A stretch of DNA of 64,000 nt from Gammaproteobacteria bacterium (GCA_026195895.1 JAPHRO010000026.1:81135-145134); one strand, 5' to 3'. Positions 39,655 through 48,809 are shown, numbered from the stretch's first letter. The notes: generated by a model from the sequence alone, not told the origin. A program made the numbers and translations.

Positions 39655-41772
39655 CTATTTTTTGCAGGTGGATAAAAACTTGGCCGATGGGCTATTGCAT
39701 GGATTAGCAGAAAACTTGGTTGAGCCTGGTTCTTTTTTAACCGTCGGTTTTTCAGCAGGTGCTGATATTGCTTCTTCATTTACTACCGGTTGAGCCACTG
39801 ATACGGGGGCAACGGCACTCGCCTGTTTTGCAGATTCAACTGTTTTTAGTCGCGCAGCTTCCACTCTGGCCTGTTCAGCCTCCAGCCTGATCTGCTCCGC
39901 TTTTTCACGGGCCTGCGTTTCTCTTTGCTCTGCTCTTATTGCCGCCAGTTCAGCCTGTCGTGCTCTTTTCCTGGCCTGCGTTATCTGGATAGCTGTTTTG
40001 CGTTCCTGCTCAGCAATGATCTCCGCCGCGCGTTGCTCCGCAGCCCGCATTTCTTCCTGTACTTTCGCACTTGCAATAGCCGCGTCTCGCTCACGCTCTA
40101 ATGCTTTAGTCAAGGCTAATGCCGCATCCCGTTCCTGCTGCATAGCATTGATTCTTGCTTGCTCAATTTCAGTTCGGCGCTGAAGTTCAAGCTGTGACAC
40201 CTGCTCAACAGGCGGCACCATCTGCTGTACCTGCTGAGGCTGATTCAGGGTGATTCCAGAAAACACCACATAGCCAACTAACATTAGCGATGCCAGGAAC
40301 ATGCCACCAGCAAGACCCAGCACCAGGGCATTAATATTCTTTTTCGAACTGTCTTCAACCTGAATTATGGGATAGGCCTTTTCATAGTTGATGTTTTCTG
40401 AATAAGATGACTTTTGAGATTCAAATTCTGGTTCCGCCTCGACATGCTCTATGACCACCTCTTCATCCCGAGAATCAGTTTTCGTTTGCTGCGCAGTTGT
40501 GCTCTGTACCTCTGCTGCCTTATTTAATGGCTCGCTGACACTTTCATCAATAGCCAATGTATCATCAATGTTCTCTGCCGGCTGATCCTCTGGTGTTGCT
40601 TTAGAAGATTGCTGCTCCATTTCTTCGTGAGATACAACATCCTGTTTGATTGGCGTAACATTTGAGTCCTTGTTATCTGACTTATGTTGATCCATTTTAG
40701 CTTCAGAGCCATTAGCAACATCAGTTGTTACAGTTGCCTTAACTCCTGCTGTCGTTATCGTCTCATCCAGATCTATTTCGGCAGCTCTGGCATTTGCTAC
40801 TGCTTCCAGGTTGGAAACAGCCTGCGCGGCTCTTTGACCAAGATCGGCGATAACTGAATCATTCACATTGTGCTGTGCATTAACTGATTTGCTCTCAAGC
40901 TGATCAACCGCTGAACTGGTTTTTGTTGTCTGTTTTTCGGTCTGCGAAGTATTGAAAGTTGGCACGATGCTATTACTGTGCTGCTCCCTTACCACATCAT
41001 CTACAAGCTGCTTATTTATCTGAGGTGTTTGTTCCGCAAAACCATAAACCAGTGAGGTATCACACAAAAGATTAATCAGCCGGGGCGTGCCGCCACTGTA
41101 TTTGTAAATTGCCCGACAGGCATCTGGCGTGAAAATATCATTTTCTGCACCCGCAATTTTTAATCTGTGCTGGATATAAGCAGTGGTTTCTTCTTCGCTT
41201 AGTGACTCAAGATAATAATCGACGGCTATGCGTTGTGCGAACTGCATCAGTTCTGGCTGGCGCAAGGTTTCTCGCAATGCGGGTTGCCCGGCAAGAATAA
41301 CCTGCAGTACCTGATCTTTATCGGCGTTAATATTTGACAGCATGCGCAGCTCTTCCAGCGTTGCTGCATTCATATTTTGAGCTTCGTCCACGATCAAAAC
41401 AGTATGTTTACTATCGGCATACTGTTCGATAAGGAAGCTAATAAACATTTGATGCATCTGGGCTTTGCTCTTGCCATCTGCATCAATGCCAAACGCCATT
41501 AATACCCAGTTCAATAATTCGCCAAATGACTGATGGGTATTGGTAATCAAACCTACTGTTGTATCATCACCGAGCTCGGTCAATAGCCGACGGATAAGCG
41601 TTGTTTTGCCCGCACCCGTATCCCCGCATATAACACTGAAACCCGCCTGATTCATCATGCCATACTCGAGCAATGTCAAAGCACGCTGATGTTTTGGGCT
41701 TAAATATAAATATTCAGGATCCGGCAATAATGTAAACGGCTTTTCCTTTAGCCCGTAAAACGACTCATACAT
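39655..41772 (-). CDS. Membrane-anchored ExeA-like AAA ATPase with coiled coil
   Basis: A 705-residue protein. Residues 1-265 are an ExeA/GspA-type AAA ATPase: the start MYESFYGLKEKPFTLLPDP, Walker A GDTGAGKT at 50-57, Walker B VLIVDEAQ at 125-132 and GGTPRLINLLCD near 228. A long low-complexity linker follows (270-475), then one membrane helix (481-505) and a charged coiled coil (about 525-655) rich in Gln, Glu, Arg and Ala. ExeA proteins normally end in a peptidoglycan-binding domain, which is replaced here. Similar ATPases occur in secretion and in EPS/PEP-CTERM loci. The gene ends a run of three minus-strand genes with the degenerate HD-GYP sensor and the LapG-like protease. Confidence 0.82.
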   Translation of the reverse strand: MYESFYGLKEKPFTLLPDPEYLYLSPKHQRALTLLEYGMMNQAGFSVICGDTGAGKTTLIRRLLTELGDDTTVGLITNTHQSFGELLNWVLMAFGIDADGKSKAQMHQMFISFLIEQYADSKHTVLIVDEAQNMNAATLEELRMLSNINADKDQVLQVILAGQPALRETLRQPELMQFAQRIAVDYYLESLSEEETTAYIQHRLKIAGAENDIFTPDACRAIYKYSGGTPRLINLLCDTSLVYGFAEQTPQINKQLVDDVVREQHSNSIVPTFNTSQTEKQTTKTSSAVDQLESKSVNAQHNVNDSVIADLGQRAAQAVSNLEAVANARAAEIDLDETITTAGVKATVTTDVANGSEAKMDQHKSDNKDSNVTPIKQDVVSHEEMEQQSSKATPEDQPAENIDDTLAIDESVSEPLNKAAEVQSTTAQQTKTDSRDEEVVIEHVEAEPEFESQKSSYSENINYEKAYPIIQVEDSSKKNINALVLGLAGGMFLASLMLVGYVVFSGITLNQPQQVQQMVPPVEQVSQLELQRRTEIEQARINAMQQERDAALALTKALERERDAAIASAKVQEEMRAAEQRAAEIIAEQERKTAIQITQARKRARQAELAAIRAEQRETQAREKAEQIRLEAEQARVEAARLKTVESAKQASAVAPVSVAQPVVNEEAISAPAEKPTVKKEPGSTKFSANPCNSPSAKFLSTCKK

Positions 41773-42000
41773 GACTCAGTAAATCTCCAACAACAGTAGT
41801 ATCAATTCTATATTTATAATCAAAAATAAAATATAAATGCCAAAACGCATAGTGCGCACATTCGGCATTAAACACATTAACTTCAACAACTTAACTACGG
41901 CAACTCACCTGGAGTAATCGCATTTATTCAGTCTGACTATGGAATAATGTCGCTCTAACTGAAAAAACACAAGCAGTAGTTCATAAAATACTAATAAATA

Positions 42001-44040
42001 TCACTCGTCACGACTGACAGATTGCCACTTCTGCCAGTCAGTTTTGTTCTCGGCTATATGAAACAATGCCGCCACAACATGACGATCATAACAGGCATCC
42101 GCCTGTTGCAGGAGCACGTCGATAACATCTTTGATAGCGCGCCCTTTACGATAAGCCCGAGAACTGGTCATTGCTACAAACGCATTAGACACAGCTAATA
42201 TTCTGGACTCGAGCAGTATACTGTCACCCACCGTGCCTTCTGGATAACCACTACCATCAAGGCATTCATTCTTTTGTGAAATAATTTCAACAACCGGGCC
42301 TTCAAATTCCAGTTGTTTAAGAATATCCACGGCATATTCGATGTGTTTTTTGAGCACATCATTTTCATCCTCAGATAATGGCTCCATCTTGATGAGTATC
42401 TCTCTGGGTACATATAACTTGCCGATATTGGCGAGCAAGGCTGCAAGCTCAAGAGCATCCCGCCGTTCTTTTTCCAGATTTAATTCCAGCGCAATATCAA
42501 CGGCTACTTCTCTTGTTCGTTCAGAATGATTTACACAGTAAGGATCATGTAAATCAACCGATTTCACTAATGTTGATATGATGCCCCGGGCCAGTCGATC
42601 ACGTTTTTCCTGGGCCGATTTCAGACGCGTAATATCATGCAACACAAATAATTTGGTATTTTTATAATCACCCTGCTGCAGTTCAACCGATGAAATATGA
42701 TAGTAATTATCACTTTCATCACCCAGCGGCAAATTAACTACACAACCCTGCGTTCCGCTATCTTCATTACAGCTTAAACCCAGGATAGTTTCTGCCACAT
42801 CTGAACCAACCACACTGGGCAATTTTTTTCCAATAACATCTTCCGGATTTACCTTTAAATTATTTGCCAAAGACAAATTAGCAAAAACAAAATGACTATC
42901 CTGATCAATTAAAAATATATGTTCATTTATATTATCTGACACTGCATTAAGCAGTGCAGTTCGCGATTCAAGCACGCTGGTAATTTTCTGCAACCGTACA
43001 CTGGTACTGTGTCGCCATATAGCAATAAACAATGCCGCTAATAGCAACGTCAGCAGTAAAAAAGTTGTTAATAAAAATCTTTGATGTTTATTAGATTCTT
43101 CCAACGCTTCTTTAGCAGAAATTTTCTGCATTAACACCCATGGCGTATTTTCTATTTTTCGCCCCGTAACCAGCACATCATGGCCCTGGTAATCACGCTT
43201 AAGCGCAAAACCGCCGATATTTTCATAGGCAAAATTTGCTGCCAGGTTTTTATTTCCTACTGGCATTTGATGAAACACTTTAAATTCGTTTAATAGCGGA
43301 CTCACAAAAACCAGACTATTTTTCGTCTGTTTAATCAACAAGGTTTCGTCGGTTGATGTATCAAGATGTTTGTTTTCTATGATTCTAAAAAGATTATCTT
43401 CGGGATTAAATAAAACCACAACCGCACCTATTGCCTGTTGCGACTGCATTTTCTGGATATGGAATACAGGCAATACAAGACCATACGCCGCCTTTTCATT
43501 TCCTGCTGCATACAGATCAATCAGCTGAAAAGCTGCTGTCGTTATAGCGCGCTCAATCACCAGCTTATGTCGAGATAGATCTTTGGGAAAGCCTTTAGTA
43601 GAAAATAAAAGATTGGCCGATGCATCTAACACGGCCAGACCTTTGTCTCTGGTAGAATCATATTCGATATTTATTGAGCTGGATGCCTGCTGTGAAAAGC
43701 CAAACCGCGCTGAAGCTGCATGCAGCAAATTGCGTACATGAGACAACTGCGCATTCATTATTTCATCATTGCTATTTGCAGACGAAGAATACTGAGATAA
43801 ATATAATTGCAGCGTCGGATTATTTGATAGTTCTGATAACTGTTTTTTTTGATCGCTAATCCAGTCTTCGACAGCGGCTTTTCGGGTATCGGCAATAATC
43901 CCTAATCTTGCCTGCCAGTTCATTAAGTCACGATTTCTTTCCTTCTCAGCATACTCAAAAATGAGCCATACGCTTAAAACAAAAAAGCCGAGCAATAGAA
44001 ACAGGCCGGTAAATGCAGGGAATTTTTTTATAGCATTCAT
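42001..44040 (-). CDS. Membrane sensor with periplasmic domain, PAS and degenerate HD-GYP domain
   Basis: A 679-residue receptor. Membrane helices at 11-30 and 322-342 flank a periplasmic sensory domain of Cache-like size (31-321). A PAS domain follows (about 365-475), then an HD-GYP domain (485-665). The catalytic metal ligands are lost: the HD pair of canonical LLHDIGK is AN (537-538), the HHER motif before GYP is KNEC (590-593), and the later aspartate is Asn619. GYP itself (598-600), Lys541 and His566 remain. It should therefore bind c-di-GMP at most, not hydrolyse it. It lies 15 bases downstream of the LapG-like protease gene, which suggests a joint role. Confidence 0.85.
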   Translation of the reverse strand: MNAIKKFPAFTGLFLLLGFFVLSVWLIFEYAEKERNRDLMNWQARLGIIADTRKAAVEDWISDQKKQLSELSNNPTLQLYLSQYSSSANSNDEIMNAQLSHVRNLLHAASARFGFSQQASSSINIEYDSTRDKGLAVLDASANLLFSTKGFPKDLSRHKLVIERAITTAAFQLIDLYAAGNEKAAYGLVLPVFHIQKMQSQQAIGAVVVLFNPEDNLFRIIENKHLDTSTDETLLIKQTKNSLVFVSPLLNEFKVFHQMPVGNKNLAANFAYENIGGFALKRDYQGHDVLVTGRKIENTPWVLMQKISAKEALEESNKHQRFLLTTFLLLTLLLAALFIAIWRHSTSVRLQKITSVLESRTALLNAVSDNINEHIFLIDQDSHFVFANLSLANNLKVNPEDVIGKKLPSVVGSDVAETILGLSCNEDSGTQGCVVNLPLGDESDNYYHISSVELQQGDYKNTKLFVLHDITRLKSAQEKRDRLARGIISTLVKSVDLHDPYCVNHSERTREVAVDIALELNLEKERRDALELAALLANIGKLYVPREILIKMEPLSEDENDVLKKHIEYAVDILKQLEFEGPVVEIISQKNECLDGSGYPEGTVGDSILLESRILAVSNAFVAMTSSRAYRKGRAIKDVIDVLLQQADACYDRHVVAALFHIAENKTDWQKWQSVSRDE

Positions 44041-44055
44041 TATCTTGTCATTTTA

Positions 44056-44676
44056 TTAATTTGGCAGATACATCCACCATTGATTTTCATTTACCGAATA
44101 AATCGGCACGTAGTGAACAATATGGCGATGTGAGACAACTTCTTCTACCTGGTTATCCATAATCAGTGTATCGCCTTTTACATTGACAGCTAACACTGCA
44201 TGGGGAATTCTTAAATTAGTGTCCTGTAAAACAACAATTCGCATTTCCGATGAATTAAAACCCAATTGTTTCAAAGACAGCATTTTAGTGATGGCATAAT
44301 CCTCACAATCACCATTATTGTATAAAAACTGTTTTGGTGTTGCCCAGTAGTCTTCAACACCATAGTTCTCTATATCCAGTATGTATTCCTGCTGATTAGC
44401 AAACTCATTGACTCGCCGAATTTGCTCCATGCGCGGTAGAGACTTAAGACTATGAATAAAATATTTCCAGCGTTTAACATGGCAGGAATCCAGCCTGCGG
44501 GTGTTGCATTCCCCTTCGGGAACCCTGTCTTTGATGTTTCTTTCAAGCACTGATAACCATTGCGGAAAAATAGACAAATTATCTCTTTCAGTTTCCTGAT
44601 AGCCAAACAAACTCGCCGAGGAATACTGCGAAAAACAACAGCTCAGTGCAAACAGGATGAATCTGACTAACTTCAT
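44056..44676 (-). CDS. Transglutaminase-like cysteine protease, LapG-type
   Basis: A 206-residue bacterial transglutaminase-like cysteine protease (BTLCP). A signal peptide covers residues 1-22 (FALSCCFSQYSSAS). The catalytic triad is Cys124 (NNGDCEDYA), His159 (RIPHAVLAV) and Asp174 (LIMDNQ), matching LapG. LapG cleaves a large adhesin and is held by the c-di-GMP receptor LapD. No LapA-type adhesin is visible here. The frame extends to 44706, but MKLVRFILFA at 44676 starts the signal peptide. Probably cotranscribed with the degenerate HD-GYP sensor. Confidence 0.9.
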   Translation of the reverse strand: MKLVRFILFALSCCFSQYSSASLFGYQETERDNLSIFPQWLSVLERNIKDRVPEGECNTRRLDSCHVKRWKYFIHSLKSLPRMEQIRRVNEFANQQEYILDIENYGVEDYWATPKQFLYNNGDCEDYAITKMLSLKQLGFNSSEMRIVVLQDTNLRIPHAVLAVNVKGDTLIMDNQVEEVVSHRHIVHYVPIYSVNENQWWMYLPN

Positions 44677-44826
44677 TGAAAAATAACGACCGGACATGCT
44701 CGACACTTACAATACAACACTAATACATATCCCTGCTTCATCTATGAAAGAACAAAAACATAGGGTTAAATCGTATACCCGTCAAGCAAATACTGGCCCA
44801 TAGCGCACATTGGAAAACGCTATTTT

Positions 44827-44855
44827 CTTGAAAAAATGGCAAAATGCGTTCAATA
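44827..44855 (+). promoter_or_regulatory. Putative promoter of the TPR/beta-barrel gene
   Basis: TTGAAA (44827-44832) and CAATAT (44850-44855) are 17 bases apart, about 53 bases before the ATG at 44908. Found by eye in the divergent gap between the protease gene and this one. Confidence 0.35.
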
Positions 44856-44907
44856 TCTGCGCAATTTCAGTCTGTCAATTCAGATTTTATTCAGAAGGAT
44901 GTAAAAA

Positions 44908-46161
44908 ATGATAACCCGGAAGATCGCCTCGGCATTGTTAGCCACTACCCTGGGCATGTCAGCAGCTAATGCTGAAGAAGCTATTGATCCTCAGTTACTT
45001 TTTGAGGAAGCGATGAGTTTGCGTGCCAGCGGACAGATTTTTAATTCGATTGAAGTTTTTGAAACCCTGCTCAACCATCAGCCAGGCCTGAATAGAGCGC
45101 GCCTTGAACTGGCTGTTGCCTACCAGCAGGCGAGCCGTTATGAAGCAGCCAAACAGCAGTTAAATACAGTACTGAATGCTTCCGATACGCCGGAAACGGT
45201 CAAACTTGCCATCACGGCCTACCTGGCCCAGTTAAGCAGCGATGAACAGAAAGCCAGCCAACGCACATCTTCTTCTGTTTTTCTGTCGACCGGTTTATTT
45301 ACAGACTCCAATGTAAATCTGGGGCCATCACCCGAGACACCGAATGTCAGCACAACAGAAACTGATGGCAACGGCGCCGTAGTAATGGTGAGTTATTCCC
45401 ACATTTCACGTGCCTCCAGACCACTGGATATTTCAGGAAAACCGGTTAACTTTGCCTGGCACAGCCAGGCCACTGCCTATAGCAAGGTGCATAGCGGTGA
45501 TGAAAACGATTTTAATCTGCATGTCCTCAGCCTGAGCACTGGCCCAGCGCTTGTATCCAGCAATAACTGGCGCGCTGCAATAAACATCAATCTCGACAAA
45601 GTATATTTCAGTGGCAATCCGTACTCGTTCAATATCGGCCTAAATCCTACATTTGATCTAATTCTTAACGATGACATTGAAATTACTTTTGAAAATCTTA
45701 CGACTGTACGTGAATTTTCAGCGCTAGCAGACCAGGGGCTGGATGGTGTTGCCAAGATGTATGGCATCGGCGTATCGAAATTTTACAAAAAAGAAACCAT
45801 CGGCGTGCAGGCGGGTATCCGATACCATTCCAATGGTGCGGATGCATCCCATCTGAATGCCGACGGCCTGGAAATCTATCTGGGCGGACAAATGCCCGCA
45901 TGGAAAAATGCCCGTGCTTACCTGCAGTTAAGCAGTCGAGATTATGAATACAAAGCAGCCGACACAGCCAATGGCTTTAGCGCTATTCGTGACGAAACAG
46001 AAAACCAGTTCATGCTAGGCGCAAGTCATGATTTCAAATCAGGCAGTCTTAAATCATGGACCCTGAATGGGCAGTACACATTCACTGACAACAAATCAAA
46101 CATTGATGCCTTCGAATATGATCAGGGCATTATCGAAGTTAACTTAAGACGCTATTTCTGA
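44908..46161 (+). CDS. TPR and outer-membrane beta-barrel protein
   Basis: A 417-residue protein. A signal peptide (1-22, ending SAANA) is followed by TPR helices (about 27-120: LFEEAMSLRASGQIFNSIEVFETLLNHQPG) and then a C-terminal beta-barrel domain with alternating aromatic strands ending in RRYF, as in outer-membrane proteins. Slam-type and DUF560 proteins share the arrangement of periplasmic TPR plus barrel. It may help a surface protein reach the outside. Its neighbours are a LapG-like protease on one side and short exported proteins on the other. A perfect 15-bp repeat follows the stop. Confidence 0.78.
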   Translation: MITRKIASALLATTLGMSAANAEEAIDPQLLFEEAMSLRASGQIFNSIEVFETLLNHQPGLNRARLELAVAYQQASRYEAAKQQLNTVLNASDTPETVKLAITAYLAQLSSDEQKASQRTSSSVFLSTGLFTDSNVNLGPSPETPNVSTTETDGNGAVVMVSYSHISRASRPLDISGKPVNFAWHSQATAYSKVHSGDENDFNLHVLSLSTGPALVSSNNWRAAININLDKVYFSGNPYSFNIGLNPTFDLILNDDIEITFENLTTVREFSALADQGLDGVAKMYGIGVSKFYKKETIGVQAGIRYHSNGADASHLNADGLEIYLGGQMPAWKNARAYLQLSSRDYEYKAADTANGFSAIRDETENQFMLGASHDFKSGSLKSWTLNGQYTFTDNKSNIDAFEYDQGIIEVNLRRYF

Positions 46162-46181
46162 AGCATTTCCTGATCACGTTG

Positions 46182-46225
46182 TAAATAATACCGACATAAC
46201 GAACTAAATCTGTCGGTATTATTTA
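46182..46225 (+). terminator. 15-bp inverted repeat after the TPR/barrel gene
   Basis: TAAATAATACCGACA (46182-46196) and TGTCGGTATTATTTA (46211-46225) are exact reverse complements with a 14-base loop. It starts 20 bases after the stop. The AT-rich base of the stem could serve as the U-rich tract, so it is a likely terminator, though the loop is longer than usual. Confidence 0.6.
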
Positions 46226-46336
46226 CTAGCCCTTATGCCATATAATTTCTGGCCAAACTGTCGTTGGCAAAATTCATCTCGCTTAGCTCTGCGTTTTTGA
46301 CTCCATACAGAAAGCATCAAGTCATTGATATTAATA

Positions 46337-46397
46337 AAGTATTCCGGGAAATCATAATTAATAAGCTCCCCGGATAATACTTCCCCTCGAACGAGGG
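46337..46397. repeat. Two adjacent hairpins in a long gap
   Basis: The first hairpin pairs AAGTATTCCGGG (46337-46348) with CCCGGATAATACTT (46369-46382), leaving a 2-base bulge. The second is CCCTCG (46384-46389) against CGAGGG (46392-46397). They lie in the 427-bp gap between the TPR/barrel gene and the proline-rich gene and could be a structured 5' leader for it. No known riboswitch motif was recognised in the rest of the gap. Confidence 0.45.
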
Positions 46398-46588
46398 ATT
46401 TCCATTTATTGCAAAAACCTTATAATCTAAGCAAGGTGGCTTATTGCCAGAAAATAACAATGAAAGCACCCGGACTTATTAGCATTTTCTAAATAACTGT
46501 TTTATAAAACATCTATGGCAATATGGAATAATTATTGCTTTGTTTATTAGCTAACAAGTCATACAAAAATGCAAAAAACGAGATTTTT

Positions 46589-46903
46589 ATGAACAAATTT
46601 ATCCTTACTCTTGCCCTGCTAATCCCTGCTCAGCTCATGGCAGCAGATGATTCGGTATATAGCTGGGGTGACTGGTCACAGGGTGTTATGCCCGCCGCAG
46701 GTAATCAACCATCAGCAACACCGGCACCGGCACAAAAGCCCAATATCAATTTTCGCCCTAATGAAGCGTCTGAATTCGGCCGTTCTGTTGCGGCAGCAAC
46801 ACCGGCACCAGTTCCTGCACCGCCCATTACACCGGTGACGGTAACGGTACCCGCAGGCACTGATTTATCGAATACTTCGCCTACTCAAGGCTTTTTTAAA
46901 TAG
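46589..46903 (+). CDS. Small exported proline/alanine-rich protein
   Basis: A 104-residue protein of unknown function. Signal peptide 1-18 (ending QLMA), then a low-complexity region with TPAPAQKP, TPAPVPAPPITPV and TVPAG segments, and a short hydrophobic C-terminal motif (TSPTQGFFK). A composition of this type fits a periplasmic spacer or cell-surface linker. The longer frame from 46535 has no signal peptide, so I start at the ATG at 46589. It is 38 bases upstream of the VPLPA-CTERM gene. Confidence 0.65.
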   Translation: MNKFILTLALLIPAQLMAADDSVYSWGDWSQGVMPAAGNQPSATPAPAQKPNINFRPNEASEFGRSVAAATPAPVPAPPITPVTVTVPAGTDLSNTSPTQGFFK

Positions 46904-46941
46904 AAATGGACTTTCAGTAAAGGCTCCCAGGACACACCAAA

Positions 46942-47592
46942 ATGAACAAACTGCTAACAATACTTTCGATCACAATTGCTACAACTCTATCGAATTCCGC
47001 CCTTGCCGCATCCATCGGCGGCTACACTTTTGCGGACAACGCCCTGGTAAATCAGGTCATCAATGCTAGCGGTACTTTTTATAACTACAACTCCACCAGT
47101 TCTGCTGACGCCATTGATTTCAACCAGCTAAATGCCGACCTTACTGATGCCAACGAAGCAACATATGTTTTTACCGGCAACTCGGATGCTTATGTCGATT
47201 TATCATTTGGCAGCTCAATTTATAATGGCGTAGACAATGATCTGGCCTTCTTTTTTGTCGGCGATCCAAATACCATATCGCTATCCCTGATTGGCAATTC
47301 AAGCCCCAGTCAAACCTACACATCCAGCATGATTGATGGTTTTGGCGTCGATGTTGGTGGAAACACTTACGCGTTATCGGTAGCGCTTGTCGATCTGGAT
47401 GATTTTAACCTGGCGGCTGATACTGCTTTGGGTGATATTCGTGTCGGACTGGGATTACAGGGCACAAGCAATCCGGTTGCTTTTTCTTTAGCTGCCGGTT
47501 TTCACACGACGCCAGTTCCACTGCCAGCATCCCTGGTCCTGTTTCTGTCAGGCCTTGCAAGTTTAGGCTTCATACGTCGCCGCAAAAAATAA
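46942..47592 (+). CDS. VPLPA-CTERM sorting-domain protein
   Basis: A 216-residue exported protein. Signal peptide 1-22 (ending SALA). The C-terminus is a sorting tail: VPLPAS motif, hydrophobic helix LVLFLSGLASLGF, then RRRKK. This is the VPLPA-CTERM variant of PEP-CTERM signals, removed by an exosortase-type enzyme during delivery to the surface. The mature part is beta-rich and Gly/Asn/Asp-rich, typical of such substrates. No exosortase is in the window; the ExeA-like ATPase and beta-barrel gene nearby may belong to the same surface system. Confidence 0.88.
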   Translation: MNKLLTILSITIATTLSNSALAASIGGYTFADNALVNQVINASGTFYNYNSTSSADAIDFNQLNADLTDANEATYVFTGNSDAYVDLSFGSSIYNGVDNDLAFFFVGDPNTISLSLIGNSSPSQTYTSSMIDGFGVDVGGNTYALSVALVDLDDFNLAADTALGDIRVGLGLQGTSNPVAFSLAAGFHTTPVPLPASLVLFLSGLASLGFIRRRKK

Positions 47593-47611
47593 ACCGGTCT
47601 CTATCTACCAT

Positions 47612-47641
47612 AAAAAAAGCCTGCTTTAGCAGGCTTTTTTT
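47612..47641. terminator. Bidirectional Rho-independent terminator
   Basis: AAAAAAAGCCTGC (47612-47624) pairs with GCAGGCTTTTTTT (47629-47641) around a 4-base loop. It separates the convergent VPLPA-CTERM gene and the ParA-like gene and would serve both. Confidence 0.93.
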
Positions 47642-47644
47642 GCT

Positions 47645-48298
47645 TCAATTTCTGTCTTCAAGCCAGTCATAAATCGCACTCCAGTGCATTCTATCCACAT
47701 ACACCGGCTGCCTTTTTAATTCATGTATGCCCATGCCCTCTTCAGACGCTCGTACATAATTCTGCGTATCTCTTAATTTACCCACCACGGGAATACTTAA
47801 TGAATGTAAAAAACGTTCCAGCGATTGAAATGCCAAGGTATTTTTTCTCACCCGGTTAGCCACTATACCCAGTCGTGTACTATTCAATCGCACCTTTGCC
47901 TCGAGCATTAAATCACGAATAAAATCTGCGGTAGCAAAAATATCGATAGGCGATGGCAATACAGGAATAAGAATGCGGTCAGCGCCCTTTAACTGCTCGA
48001 CAAGATCAGAGCCTTTCAAACCCGGTGGTGTGTCGATAATTAACCGTTCGGTTTCTGGCGGCAATCTCAACTGCCAGCTCATGGTCACCGCTCGTGCGGC
48101 GTTGCGATGGGCAACCACGCCGTATATAGGTGACTGGGACTCATCGCGCAATTTCAACCAGCGCATACTGGAACCCTGTGGATCATAATCGAACAGCGCA
48201 GTATTTATGCCCCTGGATGCATAAAAACTCGCCAGATTGGTAGAGATAGTGGTTTTGCCACAGCCTCCTTTTGTATTAATTACCACTATACGCAACAT
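47645..48298 (-). CDS. ParA/MinD-family ATPase, orphan
   Basis: A 217-residue ParA-like ATPase. The deviant Walker A is KGGCGKTT, followed by the switch I LFDYDPQGS and the LIIDTPPGL switch II segment. It lacks an N-terminal helix-turn-helix, so it is the short chromosomal/positioning type. No ParB or centromere repeats are nearby. The 127-residue gene 46 bases upstream on the same strand may be its partner. It could position a protein complex or plasmid-like element. Confidence 0.85.
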   Translation of the reverse strand: MLRIVVINTKGGCGKTTISTNLASFYASRGINTALFDYDPQGSSMRWLKLRDESQSPIYGVVAHRNAARAVTMSWQLRLPPETERLIIDTPPGLKGSDLVEQLKGADRILIPVLPSPIDIFATADFIRDLMLEAKVRLNSTRLGIVANRVRKNTLAFQSLERFLHSLSIPVVGKLRDTQNYVRASEEGMGIHELKRQPVYVDRMHWSAIYDWLEDRN

Positions 48299-48344
48299 AA
48301 ATAGCTAATCCGACAGCTCTGATTATTCTAATCAATATTGTCCA

Positions 48345-48728
48345 TTATTTAATATCGACTACATCGCCATATTCATGGCGACCGATATGTAGTCGTTTAT
48401 AGTTCCTGATCATGATTATAGACTTCTTTATCGCGGCTTTATCTATTTCCCCAATATTCAGCCCAATCATTAGCTTATAGTTGTTTTCTCCCAGTGCTAT
48501 TTCGATAAACTGTCGAAGTTTAAAATCCTCTGAAACAGACTTTCGGTACTCATTTAAGGTACTAATTGTGGCATCCCAGACAATTTCTCGGCCTTTAAAC
48601 CCGCCGATAAAACGAATACGTACTTTTTCAGCAGAGCATCTATCCACCAGTTCATATTCACTGGCTAATTCTTTTAGCCGACTTGCCAGTTCTATACTCT
48701 GTTGCTCAAAGCTATCCAGTTGCTCCAT
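48345..48728 (-). CDS. Hypothetical protein
   Basis: A 127-residue soluble protein not recognised. The N-terminal about 30 residues are a helix with heptad-like pattern (LDSFEQQSIELASRLKELASEYEL), followed by beta-rich sequence (VRIRFIGGFKGREIVWDATI) and a helical segment. No signal peptide. It is encoded just upstream of the orphan ParA-like gene and on the same strand, which suggests a link. Confidence 0.5.
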   Translation of the reverse strand: MEQLDSFEQQSIELASRLKELASEYELVDRCSAEKVRIRFIGGFKGREIVWDATISTLNEYRKSVSEDFKLRQFIEIALGENNYKLMIGLNIGEIDKAAIKKSIIMIRNYKRLHIGRHEYGDVVDIK

Positions 48729-48809
48729 GAAAAACCTTACCTGCTGTGTGTGGCATTAAAATGTCAGTAATGTAAATATAATACTTGATACGCACCAAAG
48801 GGGAACATC

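Noticed and set aside
46162..46588. c-di-GMP riboswitch in the gap before the proline-rich gene
   Set aside because: Hairpins are present but the conserved riboswitch core sequences were not recognised.
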